DNA from: Labia minor
Taxonomy: Eukaryota; Arthropoda; Insecta; Dermaptera; Spongiphoridae
Reading direction: 5' to 3'
DNA length: 64,000 bases
NCBI GenBank assembly: GCA_963082975.1
Contig: OY720344.1
Span: forward strand, 68,476,546-68,540,545
The position numbers and the translations under genes were made by a program. Every line of letters starts with the position of its first letter. The stretch's first letter is position 1. The notes under the pieces are model-generated. The model made no database searches and was not told the DNA's origin. It worked only from the letters and a program-made list of their open reading frames with translations. This document shows positions 12,931-26,295 of this stretch, piece by piece.

Positions 12931-13970
12931 CTGTGAGGCGAAGAGAAAACGTCGAGAAAACAATCTCACAAAATACGTGATTATATCTCTGATAAATCTG
13001 ATAGTAATAATAACAATGACACCAACATATATATATTATTATATATATTCATATATATATATTTAAATAAATTCAAAAAATTTAATTATTAATTGGAATT
13101 AAATTTTAAAAGTTTAATTTAATTATTAGTAGATACAGGAATATATGTTTTATCTTACCTTAAAAATTCATATTAATTATTTAATATAATCTATTTATTA
13201 TTTTTAAATATAAAGACCATTTTATTTATTTGTAGAGTTTTCTTGTGTGTGACTAGATCAGTTATTTTATCAAAAACAAGAAGGAAAGAAAACTTTTTTC
13301 AACCAGAAAATGGATAAGAGGGTAAATAACTTCAGGAAAGATTTGATAACGAAACTTGAAAGAGAAAATTCCTTTGAAAGGCTATTTATTGCTTATATAT
13401 AAGGGTCATTGATTCGAGAGTGAAATACTTTTTATATGAACAATTTTATGATTATTTTATTTTATTTTTTATTTTTATTTTTTTTTTTTAGATATTAAAT
13501 AGAAAAACTAATATTTCAAAAAAAAAAAAAAATCGGAAGTATAAAAACGTCAAAATGTGTCACATATCATCCGATAGTATAACACCACTTTCAATTGTTC
13601 TTTGTCAAAAATTGATTAATAAAATAATTAAAATAAAATTTAATTATTAAATATTAAATTAATAAAGTAATATTACATAATTAATATTTCAATTTTTTCC
13701 ATTTTGAAAGTTTCGCATTTTGCGCCGTTCCACTTAAGGAAGATTCCTATGTAACCTTGTGTTATTCATATTAACTTAATATAATACCTGAAATTATACG
13801 CTCTGTTGACTCTTCAGTGTCACCAATCTTACAGACGGTGTTTATAGCTACCAAAATCTATTGGGGAGCATTTCGTTAAAAATCTTTAAAAAAAATGATT
13901 TTGTTTTTAATTCATATATTTCGCAGATAGCTTATTTATATAGTGGTTGGCTAGGCATGATCTGGCTTAT
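12931..13970. other. AT-rich intron sequence, nothing recognised
   Basis: This stretch holds only simple AT-rich sequence and homopolymer runs. Confidence 0.6.
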
Positions 13971-14200
13971 ACAGGGTGTCCCAAAATTGTGGGAGCCTTT
14001 GTATAACACACAGGGAATGTAATTTTTTGAAAAGAGTTGAGTACATTTGTCAAATTGAAATTTATTTTGCTGATTTACGTAGGAATCATACAATTGTACT
14101 TCCAGATATGACCTTGGTTTTAACCTTTAATATCATTCCAAAGGCATTTTTATTGTTTTCAAGCAAAAATTTCTAATTTTAAAACTTATTAATTTTTGAA
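13970..14200 (+). mobile_element. Mariner-type terminal fragment
   Basis: The sequence TACAGGGTGTCCCAAAATT at 13970 is a classic mariner terminal repeat preceded by its TA target. No transposase and no matching opposite end were found nearby, so only one end survives. Confidence 0.45.
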
Positions 14201-14429
14201 TGACCTTAAGGGTCATTTGTAGTGACCTTCATTGTCATGGTCAAAGATCAAGGCTATTTTAGAATCAGCCATAAAAAATCAACGGCGCGTATTTCAAACT
14301 CAAATGGTAACCATGACTTTTTTCCGCGACAGACTAACTGATGACCACGGTACACCAGTGTGCCGCGGCAAACACTTTGCCGAACAATGGTATAGGTTTC
14401 CATGGAAACAATGGGTTTCCTTATGATAT

Positions 14430-16575
14430 TGAGTGATGAAATATTTCATTTTTCTATGATATATAGTAGTTAGATTATTTCTACAGAGGCTGGCTATGGT
14501 CCTCAGGGAGTGGGGAGAGAACCACCACTGTTTCAAGTAGAAATATTTAAAAAGGAACTTAGGTTATGAGAAAAATTATGATCTTGAGTGATTAAATTTT
14601 TATGAGAAAAAAAAATGAGATGAAATATTTCATTTTTATGGGATTTAGTGATTAGTAATTAATTAAATTAAATTAATGTAATTAAATAAATTAATTAAAC
14701 AGATAATTGTATCTCCGCCTCTTGTGGATCCCTCAACCAATCAACAGCTGTGTACATACATACATACATTTCATTTTTATATATATAGATAGATTAATAA
14801 TATATTATTATATATTTTAAAATAAAATTTAATTTTAACTTAGAAATAAATAAAGATTAAAAATATACGTATATTTGGGTATTCATTTTAAATTTTTTAG
14901 TAAGTAAAATTTTATTCGATAATTATTACCACAAATCAACAGCTAAGATTAATTATTTTTCTAAAAAAATAATATTATTAAAACATATTTATACTTGTGA
15001 TAATTTCAAACTTTTTTTTGATCCTATTGTAGGTTCACTTTCGGTATATAGTTATTATAATTAATAAATAATAGTATTTAAAATGTTTATTTAATATCTA
15101 ATTCCTATATTTTGAATCAAAAGAGATTATCCGATCATAGTAATTAAAAACAATTACAAATTGTGAAGAAATGTTATGTCGTAGAAGATTTTTAGGTAAA
15201 AATTTAACTCAAAAGAAGACGTGGATGGTAACTTGAGAAATTTTGAGATCACTTGAGGACTGAATAGATCTCCTCAAAAATAAAAAAGATCTATCCATTA
15301 TCCTGTTTATTTTATTTTGTTTCTTGTGAATGATAAACTTGACTGTTCTTAATAAATTCTTTTGTTTAAAGCTCCAATCTCTTCTCAAGTTAATCTCAAT
15401 TCCAGCAGAGTTTTAAATTTAAAACGAACATTACGTACCACTAAAAGCAGATGAAAATTTTCCATAATCCTTTTTCTTATTCAACACATCCGGGAGACAA
15501 TTGAATTTAATAATTCATCATTTAAATTAGATATTTAAGTCAGTTTATTATTATTATTAATAATAATATTATTAGTATTTTTATTTGACTAATGTGTAAG
15601 AGTTAAAATAGAATTTTTTTTATTTGTTACCTATGAAAACAAAATTATTTAATATTGCTTCAACATGTTTGCATTGATCTTAATAATTAGATTAATATTG
15701 AAAATATATAAAATTTCATTTTTTTGAAATTTATATTTACATGCATATAAATTATTTATGAAAAAATAATAACGAAGCCAAAAGATTTAAGATATCGAAA
15801 GTTTTTTTGCGAGAACATAAATAATACTGTATTTGGTTCTATTTTTTCATTAATATAGCTTTTTTTATATAAAGTTTATTGTTAATATTAAACTACAAAT
15901 CCAAGAAGAGTTATTTAAACAAAACTAAAAGTACATAGAAAATGAGATAAATTTTCTGCATAACTTTAAGTATGGTAATATACAATATCGAGGGGTCTTT
16001 CAAAAGACAAACAATAGACAAACGAGATCCAAATTGTAATGAGTTTCTAAACTAGCCGTTTAAGATATAGTTATTATTATCCACAGAATCATTGTACATA
16101 TATATAGCTAGCTCATGATAAAACTTCTTATCGGGTTTGTTTACAAAATGAGAGTTAATAATAGACAAAGAAGTTGAATTTTTTCCTGTTAAAAATTGAA
16201 TATTTTTTTTTATATGATTTTCTATAATAATATAAAAATAAAAATATTATAATTGAAAAAACAAATCATATAAAGATTTTTGTAAGGCAGACACTAAGGC
16301 AAATTAAGACAAATATGTAAAGAAAATTATTTGTCATTTTACTATTTTTTTTATTTTTAAGAATTGAACAAATAATCAGTAAATTTTTAATTTTGTTAGA
16401 GGAAAGTTAAAATTTTAAAATTTAAGAAGAATGATGATTAGTTCTGAAAATTTTCCCGAATAAACATGAAATGCAAATAAAATTTTTTAAAATTTTAAAA
16501 ATTTATGAAAAAATCCCTTTATATAAAGGAATACTTTAAATAAGTGATGTATACACACTTGAATTTGCTTAAGAA
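14430..16575. other. AT-rich intron sequence, nothing recognised
   Basis: There is a short CATACATACATA run near 14755 and poly-T or poly-A stretches. I recognise no coding sequence or element ends. Confidence 0.6.
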
Positions 16576-17971
16576 TAAGTTGACCTGTGGCCAGGTCCGA
16601 ACCGACCGACGGTTTGAAGTAAATTAATTAGCAGCTACAGAAACAATTTCAAATAATTTTAATATATCTATTAATGTAATAAAAAACTGATATGGATACA
16701 TAAATAATAAATATAAACATTTTTAATTTTATTTTATTTATAATATATACAGTGGCGTACCTAGAACTTTTGCCGCCCGGGGCGATCTCCAGTTTGCCGC
16801 CCTTTTTATTATAAGTCAATCAAATAGTGGTATTTATAAATTAATGCACATAAATAAATTATTAAGTTATTTAATCAATATTAATTAATACACAGAGTAA
16901 ATTTTTTTTACACATATTTGTATGCACTCGTAAACATATTAATATAATATTTACTTTTCTAGCTTTCTTACTAGAAAAATCATGTATAATGCTCTCAAAA
17001 TTTATATTTATATTTTTTCCGCCGGCCCTGCTTTTCAAAAGAAAAATCGATGATTTAAAAAAATATTGGTATATCACTTCAAAGTAATCATATAAACTTT
17101 TCAAAAGAAATGACATTTGTAAACTGATATCAAAAAATTTTAGTTAGGAAAAATTGCTGAACAAAATCGTAAAGATGCGTTTACGAAATCAACGAATTTT
17201 AATGAATACAATAAAATAAAATTATTATCTTGTTCTTGGAATTAGAATTCAAAATTTACACTAAAATGCATTTATATACACCGAGGAATAATATTCGAAT
17301 TCATATAGTTGATCATAATTTATATAAATCAAATAGTAAACTTATAATAATCATAATAATCATTTATTATTCAAGAAAGAAAAAAAATAAATATGAAATG
17401 AATAAGTTGCTCTTTACAACTATAACTAAATATAAAAAATGCCGCCCCAAGATAAGTGCCGCCCGGTGCGGACCGCACCCACCGCACCCCCCTAGGTACG
17501 CCACTGAATATGTATGCAAGACCAGGCTGTGACGTCATGAATGGCTGGATGACGTCATATAATTTTGAATCAAGAAAAAACTAATAAATATGATTTTCCC
17601 GAGGATAAAACCAATACAAAGTGCATGATTCGTGGTGATATATAAAAAAATCTCCTCATGTGAAATTTGGTGTGAAAATAACCCTTCCCTTCCTATCGTC
17701 GATCGCTAATACTACCACTTCCGGTTTCCGGATTTGCACCAAGAGTTGATCAATTCATCCCACTCATGCATTAAGTAAATATACCAAATTTCATCAAAAT
17801 CGGTTGAGCCGTTCAGGCTGTACACATCTATACGGACGGACGGACGGACAGACATCATGCTAAAAATACTTTTTTCTGTTAAGAAAATGCATGATTCGTG
17901 GAGATATGTAAAAATCTCCACATGTGAAATTTGGTGTGAAAACAATACCTCCCTTACTATCGTCGGTCGGT
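16576..17971 (-). mobile_element. R1 HINE-like element, copy 2 (split by a hAT)
   Basis: This is a full-length R1 element in reverse. Its 3' stem-loop (GACCTG/CAGGTC) and TAAG end are at 16576, and its 5' ACCGACCGACG end is at 17971, with AA on both flanks. It is interrupted at 16750-17506 by a hAT element. Both TGACGTCA boxes (17530-17537, 17550-17557) and the GTCY microsatellite are present. Confidence 0.75.
16750..17506. mobile_element. Non-autonomous hAT element
   Basis: It has 15-bp perfect terminal inverted repeats (CAGTGGCGTACCTAG / CTAGGTACGCCACTG), flanked by an 8-bp target duplication with one mismatch (AATATATA / AATATGTA). The insertion point is confirmed by comparison with intact R1 copies, where the sequence is continuous. 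GCCGCCC-rich subterminal motifs occur at both ends. The interior is AT-rich with no transposase. Confidence 0.88.
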
Positions 17972-17978
17972 AAAAATG

Positions 17979-18054
17979 TTATGCCTAATATTCATAAGCA
18001 GTTTGAGGATGATGAGTACTATTATTTTCTGCAAGATGGAGTACCTCTCAGTGG
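17979..18054 (+). pseudogene. Mariner transposase fragment
   Basis: The open peptide reads PNIHKQFEDDEYYYFLQDGV. This is the region around the second catalytic aspartate (QDG) of mariner-type transposases. It abuts the 5' end of R1 copy 2, which probably inserted into or next to the old transposase gene. The rest of the gene is not recognisable. Confidence 0.5.
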
Positions 18055-18288
18055 TTCATGAAACGTAAACATATGCAAAAAAATGTTTATATTCAAAATA
18101 ATTTATAAACATGACTTTATGAAATGACTTCACGCAACTGGAATTTTTTTGTGAAAACACATAAAAGATAAGGATAGCTGTAAAAATTGATTTAATTATT
18201 AACTTTGAGCCATTTTCTTTTGATTGTTTAAAACAAATGATTATCTACAATATACACTTGTATGAATGTCTTTATATATTAAAGAAAA

Positions 18289-18490
18289 CTAGCTGCTCCG
18301 AGCGCCTTCGGCGCTCTTAACACCTAGACGGGGGCTCCGCCCCCTGTACCCCCGAGTGATACATAGTATTTGGTTGAAAGTCTGTATGTAAAAGGTTTTC
18401 ATCCATTTTGTTTCAATCAGTATAAGTAGATAAGACATTTATTTGTTTTCTTGTAAAATATATTTTAATTTAATCAGTAAATTAATTATA
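18289..18490 (-). mobile_element. Helitron 3' terminus, family A, copy 1
   Basis: On the minus strand the end is a 7-bp hairpin (GAGCGCC, 3-nt loop, GGCGCTC; 18300-18316), then GGAGCAG, then CTAG, with host T following. This is the Helitron arrangement of hairpin, short spacer, CTRR and T. A second GC hairpin (GGGGGC/GCCCCC, 18330-18344) lies just inside. Copies at 57497 and 60894 end identically. The 5' end is not identified; LINE sequence adjoins on the inner side. Confidence 0.6.
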
Positions 18491-18900
18491 TATTATTATT
18501 GTATATGTTATATTTATCTAACTCTGTGTCTCTACAGTTTTCGAAAGTTCTTAGCCGCAGCATCCACATCTCTCTAAGCGTCCCTATCCTGAGCTACAAC
18601 CAAATCCTACCCTGTCCCATCTCTCCCATGTCCCTTCCTTCATTGTCCACCCACCTTGGTCTTCCACCGGATGTTTCCCAATCGGTTTCTCCCAATTTCT
18701 AGTTTCTCCAATTCCAACCACGTCCCCTTCCCATCCCAGCCTTCTTGATTTTATAACCTTAACTATATCTGGACATTATTTCTCGTTATGCCATCTCCGC
18801 CATCCCCCTGTGATCTCATCTTCTTTTGGCTTATAACTGCTGCGAACAATATTAATCTCACAAATACTCCAAATCTACTCTCGTCTCCCAGGGTCATCGA

Positions 18901-19726
18901 TAGGGTGACCAAACGTCCCGTCTTTAGGTGCTCTGTCCCAAAAATGTCTTCGGGACACCCTACTGTCCCGTTTTTTCAATATTTAGGACATTTCGTAATT
19001 TTTTTTTCAAAATTTTTTCAATTTAGTTCTAAAATAAGTTGACCTGTGGCCAGGTCCGAACCGACCGACGGTTTGAAGTAAATTAATTTCCAGCTACAGA
19101 AACAATTTCAAATAATTTTAATATATCTATTAATGTAATAAAAAATAGATATGGATACATAAATAGTAAATATAAACATTTTTAATTTTATTTTATTTAT
19201 AATATATATGCAAGACCAGGCTGTGACGTCATGAATGGGTGGATGACGTCATATAATTTTAAATCAAGAAAAAACTAATAAATTTGATTTTTTCGAGGAT
19301 AAAACCAATACAAAGTGCATGATTCGTGGTGATATGTAAAAAATCTCCTCATGTTAAATTTGGTGTGAAAATAACCCTTCCCTTCCTATCGTCGATCGCT
19401 AATACTACCACTTCCGGTTTCCGAATTTGCACCAAAAGTTGATCAATTCATCCCACTGATGCATTAAGTAAATATACCAAATTTCATCGAAATCCGTTCA
19501 GCCGTTTAGGCTGTACACATCTATACGGACAGAGGGACGGACGGACGGACAGACATCATGCTAAAAATACTTTTTTCTGTTAAGAAAATGCATTATTCGT
19601 GGAGATATGTAAAAATCTCCACATGTGAAATTTGGTGTGAAAACAATACCTCCCTTACTATCGTCGGTCGGTAAAAAAGGTATACCGTTTGTCCCGGTTT
19701 GGTGTTTTCGAAATATGGTCACCCTA
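18901..19726. mobile_element. Non-autonomous hAT element with perfect 8-bp duplication
   Basis: The ends are TAGGGTGACC and GGTCACCCTA. The flanks are GTCATCGA at 18893-18900 and 19727-19734, an exact 8-bp duplication. Inner ends share an ACGTCCCG / GTCCCGG motif typical of this hAT group. It sits inside a LINE fragment and itself contains R1 copy 3, so the order of events is LINE, then hAT, then R1. Confidence 0.92.
19035..19672 (-). mobile_element. R1 HINE-like element, copy 3 (nested in hAT)
   Basis: This is a full-length reversed R1 with the stem-loop end at 19035 and the ACCGACCGACG end at 19672, AA on both sides. TGACGTCA boxes lie at 19224-19231 and 19244-19251. Confidence 0.8.
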
Positions 19727-20115
19727 GTCATCGATCAACATGAAAAATAATTGTTTTATATATTTTAATTTTGATCCTCTTTGATGAGCCCCTTTACTGT
19801 ATAATAACAGGCGTTACTCAATTACAACGTCGATTTAAATTCTTCTCGAATATTATTATCCTTCGTGATTAGAGATCTTAAGTATTTAAATATTTATACT
19901 TTTTCAAATTCTACATTTTGTATGTTAATTGTATGTAAGTCGTATCCGTATCATAATTCTTGAATTTTTTTGTTTAATTACATTTCGGTTGATTTTTCCC
20001 CAATTTCTCTAATCACATGTCTCCTCTTCCAGTCCGATTTATTTACCTGGCTAGAACACTCCATTTTTTAAAATTTTAAATAGAGGGAGAGAGAGAGGTT
20101 CTAATTATATATATA

Positions 20116-22369
20116 TCTGTTTCTATGACAACAAAAAAGTAAACAAATTACATTCATACATTCTCCTTTATGTATATTTCTGGAAAATGGAACACCCGCA
20201 GCTCAGCTCAGGAGTTACCTAAGATTCTAATTTCTTTTTTATTTTTCATCATTTGAGGTACCCTTCACCTCAGAAAAATTTGGTTACCTTACTCCTTGTA
20301 GTTTAGGCTCTGGAGTTTTTTGCGTACAGACGGACACTATCGTATTAAATATATAGATTTGATTTATTTAAAGAGTAATGAATACCTTTAATGAATATAA
20401 TATGTATTTATTTCTAGTAAATAAATTCTCAGCAAAACACTTGTTTGATTCTTCAATATTCAGATATAGTCTATTATTTAATTCCTATTCCATTATCAAC
20501 AACAAGCCCCATGGGTATTATATTTCGAAATTACAAGTTGGTGTATATGACCAATGTTAATATTTCCTTATCATTGAATCGCATATGTATTAATAAAGTT
20601 TGTACAGTTAAATCTTTTAAAGGTATAATCTTGATAATAAATAAAAATTAAAAATCCGTGGTACAAAGAAAACGTAAATATCTTTTATTCTTATTAATGG
20701 GATGAAAAACAGGGCTCATTATCCGGAGTTTGATAACATCTATGTATGTTTAATGAATTTAGATGTAATGAAGTTGTTTCTCTGGATTAATTTATAAATA
20801 AAGTTATAAATTGGAAAGTTAACGAGCTTTTTAATGGTAATCAAGAGAAAGCCAGGTTTGGGATTAGACCAAAGCCCGGCCGGGGAGATGAAACTTTAAC
20901 TCGAGCAAGGACAGTGGGTGTTTTCCGATGAGGGTTTGAAAGCATTTCTGGGAGTAGAACAACTGAAATGAAACTTAGCCACCTGCACGCTTATTATTCA
21001 ATTAGATTTCTACACACTCTCACTTTAACTCAAGTTAAGAATCGCTAACACCTCTCTTTTAGTGAAAATAATTGAAAACATGAGAATAACAACTTAGATA
21101 TAAAAATATTTGGTTGCTTTATATAACATGGGTGACCACACTTGGTGATACTTAGATTCATATTGAAAAATCGGAAATGTTTAAGAGCTAAATAATTGTA
21201 ATAAATAATTAAAGATTGTATATCAATATATTTTAAAGGGTCGAGCGAGAGCTCGGTGTCCCAGGTACTAATATCTTGTAGAATATAATCAATTCTTTCA
21301 CTAGACTATTTGTATCTATTTGAATGAAAAAAATAATTTAAATAAATTATTTAATATAAAACATTTCAAAGAAGTTCTTTTAAACATGTTTATAATAAAT
21401 ATATTCTTAAAGCATCATTTCTTACAAGTGACCTCTTTAACTAAAACAAATTTTCACAGAATAGCATCCTCTTTTTTTAGGGAATTTTTTTTATTTTAAA
21501 TTATTCATATCACACACACATGCGTTGGTGGAGTTAAGTTGTTTGTGCAATGTTCTTTTGCATAGTTGATGGGATCGTTTCCTATCAGAATCAAGAATCT
21601 CAATGTTGAAGCTAAGAATTTAGAAAAAAATTGGTTAATTAAAATAAGAATATAATATTGAAATAAGATATGTATTAAATAAATAATTTATATTATAATA
21701 AATGGAATAATATATAATAATTCATATTATTATCTTCGTTCATAATTTTTTTTAATGTAGTATTATATTTAATTTTATTCTCTATTATTTAAATATTATA
21801 AACAAATAAATAATTCATTCAGTGAATTTTATTACAATATCCACTCATGTCAACTGAAAAATATTTACAAATTTTAATAGATCATATGAAATTAAAGTTA
21901 ATTTTTTTATTATTAAATAATTATTCCTTATTATATATGAATATTAAACTAGTTTTAGGTTTTTTGAAGGAAAACGATCAGGAAAAAAAAGTTGGAATGA
22001 ATATGAATAAATGAACTTTTGAGCTAGAATAATGAAATTTCGTATACGGGTATAATTCAAAAAATACGTTGTTTTCTATCAACTTTTAAGAAATGTAGCT
22101 AATTCGGAAGAGGAATGGTATAAAAATCAAGTTTTTAAAAAAATATTGTCGCCTCCCCTAGCAATATTCGTGCCTCCCTAAGGAGGCAAGACTCGGAGTT
22201 TGGAAACCGTTGATATAAAGCTAGATTTAAGGGAATTAAGAGAAGATCGAAACTGGGTATAGGTGGTTATGAATAGTAAAGGTTAGGTATAGGAAAAAGG
22301 AATTTGTTTACTGAGGTCAACAATTTTCGAGTCGAATATTACCACAAACAAAAATAAATAATAATTATA
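20116..22369. other. Mostly AT-rich intron; unexplained GC-richer patch
   Basis: About 20850-21000 is richer in GC than its surroundings but shows no gene or repeat signature that I recognise. Near 22150-22215 the minus strand reads CAACGGTTTCCAAACTCCGAG, like the end of a hAT element, but no partner end was found. Confidence 0.45.
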
Positions 22370-22800
22370 CTATCTCTCTCTCTCTGTGACTCTACGGAAG
22401 TCGAAACTTCTTAACCGCAGCGACCACATTTCTCCAAGCGTCCATATCCTGAGCTACACCCATCCAACTACTATATTCTCCGATTTCTCTTACGTCTTTC
22501 CTATATTCAACGCCCACATAGCATTTAGAGCGCCCTGGGCAATAGAATAAATTACCGCCACTATATATATACCTATATACCTTTATTTAAGATACAATTT
22601 AATTTAATTGTAACAAAAATGTGTATATTTTATAAGATTATAGATGCATAAATTTATAACCAAAATGCCGTCCTTCATATTTACCGGCTCGGACAAATGC
22701 CCGGTATGCCGCCCTCTAGAGTGGCCCTGCTACATTGTCTGACCTCTGCGTCATCGTTTTTTCTAATCGGTCGTTTCCCAATCGGTCTCCCCACAAATAA
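22370..22800 (-). pseudogene. LINE 3' fragment split by a small hAT-like insert
   Basis: The sequence matches the LINE stretches at 18530-18690 and 61130-61290 on either side of an insert at 22508-22729. The LINE 3' end here is a CTCTCT / AGATAG simple tail, unlike copies joined to Helitron ends. Confidence 0.5.
22508..22729. mobile_element. Short hAT-like MITE
   Basis: The right end reads CAGGGCCACTCTAGAGGGCGG inward on the minus strand. The left end (CAACGCCCACATAG) is a decayed partner. Flanks CTATATT and CTACATT are a near-perfect duplication, and the LINE resumes on each side. Confidence 0.45.
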
Positions 22801-23496
22801 ACTTTACGCCAGTCATAATAATTATATTCCAATATTTTTATTCTACTTCAGTTTTATTATTCAAAATCAGAAATGAAAATAGTATGATACACACTCATAT
22901 TAATTATATGTCCTATAGCTTGGTTCCCTTACCACTTGTTCTTTCTGTGTTCACAAATACTTGTGCAAATGAAGCATAATGTAATAGCATTGCATTGCCG
23001 TTATCAATGAACATTTATCTAGCTTGTTCCTTTATACCTTTAAGCCAAACAACGGCTCGTTGATCCGGGACATCTGTTTTATTGAACGGATTTTTATGAT
23101 ATCATGGAATTTCCATTTCATGTTTTTATGAGACTAATTTGGAAATATAAAAAAAAGATATTTATATAAATATAATCTCTTGTCCATGATAAACCAATAA
23201 ATTTTCATTTTATACTTTCATTTGGATTAATACGTATAATATTTTCAATCTCATAAGATGTTTTGAAGATATGATAACGCTGTAGATTATAATTTTATTA
23301 TATAAAATAATACACACGTAAAAACATTTGACTCATTAAGCTACTAGATCATTAGTTAACGAATTATAAACATAATTAAATCATAAATAATTTATAAAAA
23401 TTTAAAGAATATACGGGACAAAAAAATTACCTAATATTAAAAGCATACCAACATTTGTTAATTATTTTCCTATGGAGTTGCCTTCTAATTCTATTT
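22801..23496. other. AT-rich intron sequence, nothing recognised
   Basis: I see no coding or repeat signature. Confidence 0.6.
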
Positions 23497-23844
23497 TTAG
23501 GTTGTAGAACAATATTTTTTTAATCTCTCATTATAGACTTCTCCAGCCATCTCTTTTTTTTCAGATATGCGAGTATCAGGGAGATAAAAAAATGAAAATC
23601 TAACGGTGAGTAAGCAGGGTAGTTCAAAATGTTGCAACCAATTCAGCTGTTTAATGCGTGATCGAGTCCCACTTTTGAATTGATTTGTTTGAAACATTTT
23701 TAATCCCACCCTGCAAACTCTCCTGCCTTCAGATCTCACCTTTTCACCTCCCTGAAGATTCGCATGACTGAAAAAAAAAATGTCAACCATTGAGGATGTG
23801 ATAAGTGAGGTCATTATGAGGAGAAAATCAAAAAAACTTAGCAT
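23497..23844 (-). pseudogene. Mariner/Tc1-like transposase C-terminal remnant
   Basis: A 115-codon open frame on the minus strand contains NWLQHFELP. One frame over it continues YPAYSPLDFHFFISL, the signature around the third catalytic aspartate of mariner-like transposases. A frameshift therefore lies near 23620. The downstream KKEMAGEVYNERLKKYCSTT is the usual helical tail. The N-terminal half is unrecognised. Confidence 0.5.
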
Positions 23845-26295
23845 AGAAAGGCAACTAAAATGATAAGTAATATATTCCTATAAAACTTTAATATCAAATA
23901 ATTTAAATAGTCACTAGTTGAAACATTTTAGTAAATTAAGTTTGGTATTAATTTACTTAATATTTAATGAGATAGATAGATTTAATTAAAAGTCAGAAAT
24001 CAATAATATATATAAAATAAATAATGAAACTTTTTAACATTTTTAAAGCTCATTACAACAAATTTTTAAGAAAAAATTATTATTGTTTAACTTTAAAAAG
24101 TAATTTAAACTAATTTAAAATGAAATTAATCATAATTAGGCATATACATATAATTTTTGGTGTAATAAAATTAAAAATACCAAAGAAAAAAGTTAGGGAT
24201 GGCACCACTTTACAAGCCAATTTAAGATTCTATGGAAATACCAGAATAAGCGTGTGAAGAGAAAATGAAGTCAAATAAATAAGAATAAATCCCAAATGAT
24301 ACAATGTGGAGGAGATGATGATAGTGATTTTTAAAAGTAGAAATAACTTTAAGTTTTTCTATGAAAATTTTCCAGAAACAGTTAATTTATGTAATATTAT
24401 ACACATAATATAAATAAAATAAATGTTTAATTAAATCAAAATATATACGTAATATCAAAATTCGTGGTAAAATCTTTAAAATATCCTTTTGTAATTTGAA
24501 AAATTCCTTTTGTATGTAATTTGTTGTCACACAGAAATTCTTTAAATTCCAATATTTCTGGAATTATTTGATCTCTTTAAATATAATAATATTATTTTAT
24601 TATTATAAACATTTATCGACCTGTTTAATTAATGAAATGGATAAACATATATTTCGCTAAAATAGACAAAAAAAAACAAACAAATTTGAAATTAATAAAA
24701 CGAATAAAATTTTTTTTATAAAATTCCTTTTTGTTTTATGCGCACTTCATTGAAGACTTCATCATTGGAATATCTTAACAAAAATATTAATTGAAATGTA
24801 GAGGAAGTTAAAATTGTTAGTTTTTTTTTATTTAAAGTCATCTAGAATCTAGACGATCGATTGATACGCAGCAGATGGTGCAAAATACCATTTCGGGTGA
24901 AATTCATTTTAAAAAACATATTGAATAATATGCATGACAGATTTATATGATTACTATTTTTAATTAATGAATATTCAATTTCCGATTGATTTTTTTTAAT
25001 ATCTATCCGTGAATATATCCGAAAGAGTAGAATTAAAATCCCTGCAGAGTATTAAAATCTTTATAAAATAGAATATATATATATATATATATTACTTAAA
25101 TAGGTTACATTTCGATCTCTATCTATCTCTATGACGTTATTTTGACTTAAGTTACAACAATCGTCAAGCATTTCTTATTCTCAGTCAAAAATCAGTCAAA
25201 AATCCATTTCGATCTTCTCACAATTTAAAATGACTCTACAACATTCACAATTCTTTTATAAATAAACGTTGATGATGTAAAAGAAATAAACCTTCATTGG
25301 TATTATGAGATTCGCCATATAAAATTTCTCGACTGAAGTGATTATTACTTTATCTATTGAACTACTGCATTTCCACCTGTGTTATAATCATTGTGAAGAT
25401 TGCAATGTTAGTTATTGTATTGTTATTATTTTTATTATTAATTTATAAAATAAATTCAATTTCAATTTAACTTTGAAAAAAAATAATTATTATATATTTT
25501 AGCATGAATATTATTTATTAAGTAAAATTCTCTTCTATAATTCTAATCGTAATAATACCCGTCAAGGTTTATTTTTTAGTTTTTATATAAAAACTGAAGA
25601 TCTTCAAACTTAAAAAAATACAAGATTTATTAAAAAATATACTTTTATAATAAAAACAGGTGATCTTGTTTTTAGAATTTTATTATTCTTATTATAAGTG
25701 ATTGATTTCAGAGAAGGAGGCTCTATATACTATATTTTACAAGGAGATGTAGTTTCGACTCTAGAATGGATCTAATTTTTTATATATTTTAATAATTATA
25801 AAATATAATAAGCAAAACTAATATGAAAATCAATTATTTTCTATCCAATTTTCTAAATAGAAAATTTAAAAATATATTTTTAAAAATTTGTTGTAGGTAG
25901 TATCTAATAAATATTTATTAAATGTTCCAAAAATAAAAAAATGATAGTTCTAATTAAGATAGAGATCTTAAATTGAAAGATTAAATCCATAGGGGTTAGT
26001 TAATCTAGTTGACAAAGACAAAGTTCTTACTGAGGATCAAACAAGATGAGGATCATTGTCATCAATAATTAGTAGTCCTACTTAGACGTTTGAGAGGTTA
26101 TATTGAGCGGTTTCCAATAATAATAACGCTGATCCTCCAAACTGAGATGTTACCCCTTCAAGTCCACTTTGACAGCTTAATTGACATATGAATTACTTGA
26201 ACAAATAATATAAAAATAAAACTTTTTATGGAAACATTCAATTATTTAAAAGATTATCATAATATATAAATATATATATATATTTATTAATATAA
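23845..26295. other. AT-rich intron sequence, nothing recognised
   Basis: It contains only simple repeats (TA run at 25075-25091) and scattered homopolymers. Confidence 0.6.

Larger units (their letters stand above)
18491..20115 (-). pseudogene. LINE 3' fragment interrupted by a hAT
   Basis: The minus strand shows degraded LINE pol C-terminus (pieces such as VVAQDRDA and AAAKNF, the usual end of this LINE type). It continues after the hAT insertion at 19735-20115, where the sequence matches 61600-61680 and 62780-62880. Frames are heavily broken and the reverse transcriptase core is not readable here. Confidence 0.6.

Noticed and set aside
18499..19042. Proline/serine-rich plus-strand frames (MYMLYLSN..., MPSPPSPC...)
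   Set aside because: They are antisense translations of a degraded LINE and the start of a hAT element.
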